From assembly GCA_014885115.2 (NCBI GenBank), contig WKLE02006053.1, forward strand, positions 1-10,875: DNA of 10,875 nucleotides, read 5' to 3'. The notes under the pieces were generated by a model that saw only the letters and a list, made by a program, of their open reading frames with translations, was not told the DNA's origin and made no database searches. This document shows, one piece after another, positions 6,472 through 10,875 of the stretch (positions are counted from its first letter, which is position 1; the number at the start of each line of letters is the position of its first letter). This DNA comes from Asterionellopsis glacialis. Its lineage: Eukaryota; Bacillariophyta; Plagiogrammaphyceae; Rhaphoneidales; Asterionellopsidaceae. The translations under genes and the position numbers were made by a program.

Positions 6472-8394
6472 ATGGCAAAAGGAGCGGCAACTTCCAAATC
6501 AAGAAGGAAGTTTCGAAAAGAGGACAATTACAATGATGATGATGCACGAAGTATTTCCTCTGATCCTGAATTAGCGGCAAGAAATCGACCACGTGAAAGC
6601 TTATTTAGCAACAAACGAACAACACTTGATGAGGAAGAATCCAAGATACCAGCGTTCGCTTCTCCTCCAAACAATGATAGCGACTACGACTACGACGACG
6701 ACTACGACGACGATGAATCCTACGAATTAGATTCTGACTCCGATGATGAAGAATTTACTGGTGGTAACCCTCCAACCGAGAGGCAACCAAAGCAACCAGA
6801 GAGGCAACCAAAGCAACCAGAGAGGCAACCAAAGCAACCAGAGAGGCAACCTCAGTTTCCATATGCAGTGCATTCGCGTGTTCAACCCAAAGAACGGCAC
6901 CCTGAAAAGCCCCAGCGACAGCAGCAGCAACAACAGCCTTACAGAGATGAATACTACGAAGAGGAACAACAGAAACAGCAACAGTCTTACAGAAACGAAT
7001 ATCATGAAGAGGAACAGAAACATCAGCAACTGCAAAATCATCCTTACCGAGATGAATATCACAATGAACAGCATCAGCATCATCAACACCGGCAACCGCA
7101 GCAGCATCATTATAGAGATCAGTTTTATGATGAGCCTGATGGAATCTCTGCTCCTCAACCGCAGCAACAGACACGTAAAGTGATGAATAAGCCTCAGCAG
7201 ATGCTCCAACGAGGACGTGGACGGGTACGCCGTTTCTTTAGAAAACCTCGTAGATCTTTCTGGCAAGAAGTTTTTTCACTGGAAGATTATGCCCCTGTAG
7301 TAACAGTTGAAATGGACGAAGATGACAATATCATCCCACAAAGTAATGGAAATCATCCAATGTACAATGATGCACCAACCCAAAACAAAATATATCCAGA
7401 AGAATCGTCTCAGATTATGAAACCAATGGAAATTGACAATCACGAAGGAAAAGAGCCTCATCTTTATGATGAAGACAGAGAATCTCAACTAGCATCAATT
7501 GATAAACCTCAACAAGATGACACTCCGAATTGTTGTGTATCATTTTTATCCAGATGGTCTGGTTGGATTACATTCACTCTACTAATAAGTATTGTGACTG
7601 GTGCGGTCGTCCTATTCACCTCTACGCACCCAGGATGGATATCATCACATATACCATCAGGAGGGGGAGGAGGAAATCATCATAAGAATCATCTTGTCCG
7701 TATCAAGTATTCTCCTTTGGTTGAAAGTCGTGATACAATTCGATATGCTGCACATGAATATGTTGTCCATACGAAAGATCGTGATCAACCATTGCCCAAG
7801 GGACATGATACGCAAGAGCAACCTTTATCTATTTTGCGATGGGCAGAACTATTCAGCGAAGATACAGAATCTGCTGAAAAATTACGCGAAGAATTTTCAA
7901 ATTTGTTACGGAATTCACCTGACAAGGCATTCCTCTTTGAAACAAAGGGTGCATCCAACAATACATGGACAAAACAATTTGAATTTGTTTTGATTGATTC
8001 ACCTGCTTTAGCAACTTATGGGGATAGCCCAGATACTGATATATTTGCAAATAAGCTTCGTTGCATGGATCCGGTAGCTTGTACATTTCAAGGTGACGAT
8101 GCCCATGTGACGCTAGTATCACCCAAACGAAAGAACAGACAGGTCCCACATGGGACATATTCACATTTGGCAAATTTTGTCCGTGAGGCACCACCAGATG
8201 ATGTTCATGCCTTTTGGAAAATTGTTGCCAAAGAGTATATGAGAGAACTAAAAAAGACAATCGTTACAGGTGATCCGGTATGGATGAGTACAGATGGAGT
8301 ATGGGATGACATCATATGGTTAAATATAAGATTCGACAGCCGTACGCCGCAGCATTATAAATATGCAGAGTTTTCCCATGATGGCGAAACGTAA
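6472..8394 (+). CDS. Single-pass membrane protein, disordered repeat-rich head, DUF6940-like C-terminal domain
   Basis: One exon, 640 residues, from ATG 6472 (CAACAATGG, A at -3, G at +4); an in-frame GTG 24 bases upstream is disregarded. Residues 1-60 are basic/polar. About 71-98 is a very acidic Asp/Tyr/Ser run. Residues 103-127 are ERQPKQP heptad repeats. About 157-222 is a Gln/His/Glu-rich section with four YRDEY-like units. Residues 247-264 are strongly basic (RGRGRVRRFFRKPRRSFW). One TM helix lies near 365-383 (WITFTLLISIVTGAVVLFT), followed by a Gly/His linker. With no signal peptide and a long charged head before the helix, type II topology (N-terminus cytosolic) is likely. The ~245 C-terminal residues include FEFVLIDSPAL, DAHVTLVSP, YSHLANFVREAP, a W near the start of a helix, and WMSTDGVWDDIIWLNIRFDSRTPQHYKYAEF. 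This resembles DUF6940, a family of unknown function. Domain assignment is from memory of the motif; the TM call is firmer. Confidence 0.75.
   Translation: MAKGAATSKSRRKFRKEDNYNDDDARSISSDPELAARNRPRESLFSNKRTTLDEEESKIPAFASPPNNDSDYDYDDDYDDDESYELDSDSDDEEFTGGNPPTERQPKQPERQPKQPERQPKQPERQPQFPYAVHSRVQPKERHPEKPQRQQQQQQPYRDEYYEEEQQKQQQSYRNEYHEEEQKHQQLQNHPYRDEYHNEQHQHHQHRQPQQHHYRDQFYDEPDGISAPQPQQQTRKVMNKPQQMLQRGRGRVRRFFRKPRRSFWQEVFSLEDYAPVVTVEMDEDDNIIPQSNGNHPMYNDAPTQNKIYPEESSQIMKPMEIDNHEGKEPHLYDEDRESQLASIDKPQQDDTPNCCVSFLSRWSGWITFTLLISIVTGAVVLFTSTHPGWISSHIPSGGGGGNHHKNHLVRIKYSPLVESRDTIRYAAHEYVVHTKDRDQPLPKGHDTQEQPLSILRWAELFSEDTESAEKLREEFSNLLRNSPDKAFLFETKGASNNTWTKQFEFVLIDSPALATYGDSPDTDIFANKLRCMDPVACTFQGDDAHVTLVSPKRKNRQVPHGTYSHLANFVREAPPDDVHAFWKIVAKEYMRELKKTIVTGDPVWMSTDGVWDDIIWLNIRFDSRTPQHYKYAEFSHDGET
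6778..6852 (+). repeat. In-frame 21-bp tandem repeat (3.6 copies)
   Basis: Three identical 21-bp units at 6778-6798, 6799-6819 and 6820-6840, plus a 12-base partial fourth (6841-6852), encode ERQPKQP three times and then ERQP. Identity at every base, including third codon positions, suggests recent duplication by slippage or unequal crossing-over. The unit lies in the disordered head of the membrane protein, so copy number could vary without breaking the frame. Confidence 0.92.
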
Positions 8395-8741
8395 AGTTTT
8401 TGCAAGAAGCATCTATTCAAAATCTAGCTTTCGTAAGGAGACTAAAATAAGATTCATAATATTTAAGTAGTACTCAGGTCATCCTATAAATAAGTCTGCT
8501 ATCCTGGTGTTGCGTTGACAGCCGCTACAAGGGGATAGTGAGTCCATATAGCCGGTACTCTCTGTAGCTGTAGCGAAAACCAAAGGTTTATAGCTTTTCA
8601 AACACCAATGTAGACCTAAAATACAGACGTGCACATTAAATGTAACTAATCCAAATGTTAAGTGTTCAAAAGAAAATATTTCTAGACAAGGCTTCTCTAA
8701 ACGTAAAAAAATATAGAAAATTGAGAAACAAAAATTTATTT
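8395..8741. other. Convergent intergenic gap
   Basis: This 347-nt gap between the 3' ends of the membrane-protein and phosphatase genes is AT-rich towards the right. It should hold both 3' UTRs. I saw no gene, RNA fold of a known type or notable repeat in it. Confidence 0.6.
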
Positions 8742-10233
8742 TTACGAATTTGTACCATCGTCCACAACCGTGGCTTTCAAGGACGAGGATTCAGTAGCCT
8801 CTGTTTGTTCTGCCGCTTCACGGGCTTGTCTCCGAGCTGCTACACCCCCTCCTTGTCCAATCTGTTGAGGTCCAAATTTAAGGACTAATGCTGTCATATT
8901 ATCCTTGCTCCCCATTCTGAGACAAAGGTCTAACAACTGCATTGGCAAAAAAGAAATGCAAGGCTGAGCATTATTATTGTGTGGACAAAACCAAGATTGT
9001 TGTTGTGCATAGCATATGCACAAAATTCATATATAAATGTATATCATAAAGTTCAATGGAACTAAAACTCACCTCTTCACAAACGAGACCCATATCACTT
9101 TCACCCTCTTCAAAAATGTTGGCTACAGTAGTGACACCCTCGTAATTAGTTTGGACATCCCATATTCCATCACATGCCACAATAATGAATTCATCATGTT
9201 CCTTGTTACGATTCTGAACAATAATATCTGGTACGGGTGATACCTTTTGATCTTCTGGTGTGACAGGCTTTGTACTGCTGGAGGATCCATTGGTCGTGGC
9301 ATGGTCATTCATACTATTCGGTTGAGTGGCGCTTGCACTAGCTGCAGCTGTTCCTGTTGCTGTTCCTAATAACGCTGAATCCAGGTCTTTAAATCGAAAG
9401 TCACCTAATCCACGACTTACGGCCAAGTCACCTTCGACACGACCACCTGCAACGTACCCACCCGCTGCACGGATCCTTCGTTCTTCTTCTTCATCATCAG
9501 GTTTATGGTCGTAAGAAAGTGGAACAGCCTTATGTCCATTTTTGGAAAAGACTGCACGAGAATCACCAGCATTGGCGCATACAATCCATTGAGGTGTTAC
9601 AAGGACCATAACAGCTGTAGTACCTGCGTCTTCATCATCATTGGGAACTGGTGCACTATTGGAATCTCCGTTAAGAGCCGGGTTTGATGATACATCGATA
9701 CCATCCTTGGACGGTGATAATGATGGCGACGTTTTGGGAGTTTCCTCTGGAGGATGGTAGGGTACATTAGCATTCGGGACATCCATACCTTGGACAACTT
9801 TTAAAATTTCAGCATCTACATTCACGAATGCATCTCTTAATGCTTCTTCCAACATATCCAGTCCATTCTTGACATAGGCTGCTCGATCGGCAGCATTTTG
9901 AAAGGATGCTTCCTTCTCTTCTCGTTCTGTTATGAATTGAGCATACTTTAAGAACTTTGGTTCTTCACTCAATACACGACATAAATTTAATGCTGCGTAC
10001 TCGGCAGCAAAGGTCCCACCGTGACCATCAAATACAGCAAACATGGAATGGCCCGGTAATTCTATTTTGCATTTTTTTTCATCCAACGCATACACTTTTG
10101 GTTCACAAATATGTGCGTCTTCCATATGAACTCTCCATCCCTGCATCGACGAAACACCAAATTCGATACCATCGGGAGTACAACCCACATGTGTTTCCTT
10201 TTCTGTAACAGGTGCACCAAGAAGATTACCCAT
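8742..10233 (-). CDS. PP2C-family (PPM) protein serine/threonine phosphatase, two exons
   Basis: Exons 10233-9073 and 8936-8742 give 451 residues. It hydrolyses phosphoserine/phosphothreonine with a Mn/Mg centre. Key motifs in order: GWRVHMEDAH (32-41; R34, E38, D39), FAVFDGHGG (65-73; D69, G70, H71), DAGTTAVMVL (202-211), ANAGDSRAV, DHKPDDEEEERRI, GRVEGDLAVSRGLGD (264-278), IVACDGIWDV (351-360; D355) and, in exon 2, GSKDNMTALVLKF (396-408; D399). All metal ligands known from human PPM1A are present. Low-complexity insertions lie at ~150-201 and ~286-334, and the last ~40 residues are an Ala/Glu/Ser-rich tail. The N-terminus MGNLLG has Gly2, as in myristoylated PPM1A/B, but lacks Ser/Thr at position 6, so lipidation is only possible. 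ATG 10233 has AAA before it and G at +4. Probably cytosolic or at membranes. The exact subfamily and substrates are not predictable. Confidence 0.93.
8937..9072 (-). other. Intron of the PP2C gene (136 nt)
   Basis: The donor is GAAGAG|GTGAGT at 9072 and the acceptor is CCAATGCAG|TTGTTA at 8937, preceded by a pyrimidine run. The intron is phase 0. Splicing joins MGLVCEE to LLDLCLRMGSKDN, restoring the last PP2C motif. Without splicing the frame runs 32 codons into the intron and stops before that motif. Confidence 0.92.
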
Positions 10234-10490
10234 TTTTTCCTTTTTTAAAATGTCTACTGTAAGCGTGTGTAAAATAATTAATTAATCTTTACAAATTTGA
10301 AACTGTTCAAGGTCTTCGCTTGTAATTCAACAGTCTATTCTGGCAATCAATCTATTGAGAAAGAGCAAGGTCAGTAAGCACCCGGGTGCTGTTCAGTAAG
10401 AAGAAAGTTGAAAAATCGCTGCGAGTGAACAGCTGCGTTGACGACACAATGCTGGTTCTCCCTTGAAGCGCAAATGGATACCTGGGTATT
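10234..10490 (-). promoter_or_regulatory. Upstream region of the PP2C gene
   Basis: This is the presumed promoter and 5' leader of the minus-strand phosphatase gene. It holds an A-rich stretch just before the start codon, the AT palindrome ATTAATTAAT at 10277-10286, and a 14-bp GC-rich palindrome at 10377-10390 flanked by 8-bp direct repeats. There is no in-frame upstream gene. The promoter role is from position only. Confidence 0.45.
10371..10400. repeat. 14-bp palindrome flanked by 8-bp direct repeats
   Basis: AGCACCCGGGTGCT (10377-10390) is a perfect palindrome containing a CCCGGG core. TCAGTAAG occurs at 10371-10378 and again at 10393-10400, on either side. It lies about 140 bp upstream of the phosphatase ATG. 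It could be a regulator site or a footprint of a small insertion; neither is shown. Confidence 0.7.
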
Positions 10491-10498
10491 GGGCGTGT

Positions 10499-10811
10499 GC
10501 CAGTACCAGGTATTCTATTCTGACCCTTTGTGTCTCCTACCGTACCTGTAGCTCTCAGGACGGTTACCGAGAGGGGGAAACGTGTGTATCGCGCTCCTGC
10601 TGTCGGTCTTCGCTTCTTTTGTTCCCTTGCTGGCCTCGTACATTTGGTCCTACAGTACGTGTACCAGGTACCTGGTACCTGCTGGGTAATAGATAAAAAA
10701 TTACCTGGTAAAATATTCGAAATACCTGTAGTGTAGTGTCCTTCAGAGTTTTGTTTCCTTGCTCTGTACCCGGGGTACCGGTACAGGTATACGGTACCTG
10801 GGAACCCCGGG
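10499..10811. repeat. Dense GGTACC-type palindrome array
   Basis: Four GGTACC sites occur at 10667-10672, 10674-10679, 10774-10779 and 10793-10798, with many CAGGTA/TACCTG copies between. GTACCAGGTACCTGGTAC (10661-10678) is a perfect 18-bp palindrome. GTACCGGTAC (10775-10784) is a perfect 10-bp palindrome. CCCGGGGT (10769-10776) pairs with ACCCCGGG (10804-10811). Open frames crossing this stretch on both strands are short, mutually overlapping and show no recognisable protein, so none is called. It is the strongest patch of the motif family found elsewhere in the window's noncoding DNA. Confidence 0.8.
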
Positions 10812-10875
10812 AAACTTCGAAATTCCAGAAGTACAAAAAAAATATCACGAAAACGCGAGATTCATACTGAGAACG

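Noticed and set aside
6727..7266. Long minus-strand and second plus-frame open frames across the Q/H-rich region
   Set aside because: These mirror the low-complexity CAG/CAA/GAT-rich coding strand of the membrane-protein gene. Their Leu-rich or Asn/Ser-rich composition is a by-product of it.
8510..8600. Possible small RNA gene in the convergent gap
   Set aside because: I looked for a cloverleaf or other known fold around the GC-richer stretch and found no consistent stems or box motifs.
10463..10848. Several overlapping open frames at the right end on both strands
   Set aside because: They cross the GGTACC palindrome array, overlap one another on both strands and show no known motif, so they look like chance frames in repeat DNA.

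Overview
This window looks like nuclear DNA of a photosynthetic stramenopile, most likely a diatom. Three things point there. The genes are eukaryotic and compact, two of them with single short GT-AG introns of 152 and 136 nt. The first gene carries two copies of a domain I recognise as DUF6824 (HPGNREY core), a family I know mainly from diatoms. The SEC14-like protein has the style common in diatom genomes. No prokaryotic operon structure, rRNA, tRNA, CRISPR array, transposase or viral gene was seen. I cannot name the species.

Layout from left to right: (1) bases 1-541 are noncoding, with a nested inverted repeat at the extreme left and a cluster of CCTGGTA/GGTACC-type motifs. (2) 542-2164 (+) encodes a 540-residue protein with kinesin-light-chain-like TPRs, a basic Ser/Pro linker and two DUF6824 domains. 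(3) 2165-2741 is a convergent gap. (4) 2742-3847 (-) is a two-exon gene for a 317-residue CRAL-TRIO (SEC14-like) protein. (5) 3848-4358 is an upstream gap with another GGTACC-type patch. (6) 4359-5759 (-) encodes a 466-residue protein joining a DUF2431/BMT5-like Rossmann methyltransferase domain to several C2H2/C2HC zinc fingers. (7) 5760-6471 is a divergent promoter region with a clean 10-bp-stem hairpin. (8) 6472-8394 (+) encodes a 640-residue, probably type II, single-pass membrane protein with a long disordered acidic and Gln/His-rich head and a C-terminal domain resembling DUF6940. (9) 8395-8741 is a convergent gap. (10) 8742-10233 (-) is a two-exon gene for a 451-residue PP2C-family (PPM) Ser/Thr phosphatase with all metal-ligand residues present. 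(11) 10234-10875 is noncoding and becomes very rich in nested GGTACC palindromes towards its right end.

The genes do not look like one pathway. They are ordinary neighbours with individual promoters. I found no convincing new multi-gene system. The points most worth a second look are three domain combinations (TPR + 2x DUF6824; DUF2431 + zinc fingers; disordered head + TM + DUF6940-like domain) and the family of GGTACC-centred palindromes in the noncoding DNA, which includes one perfect 18-bp palindrome.
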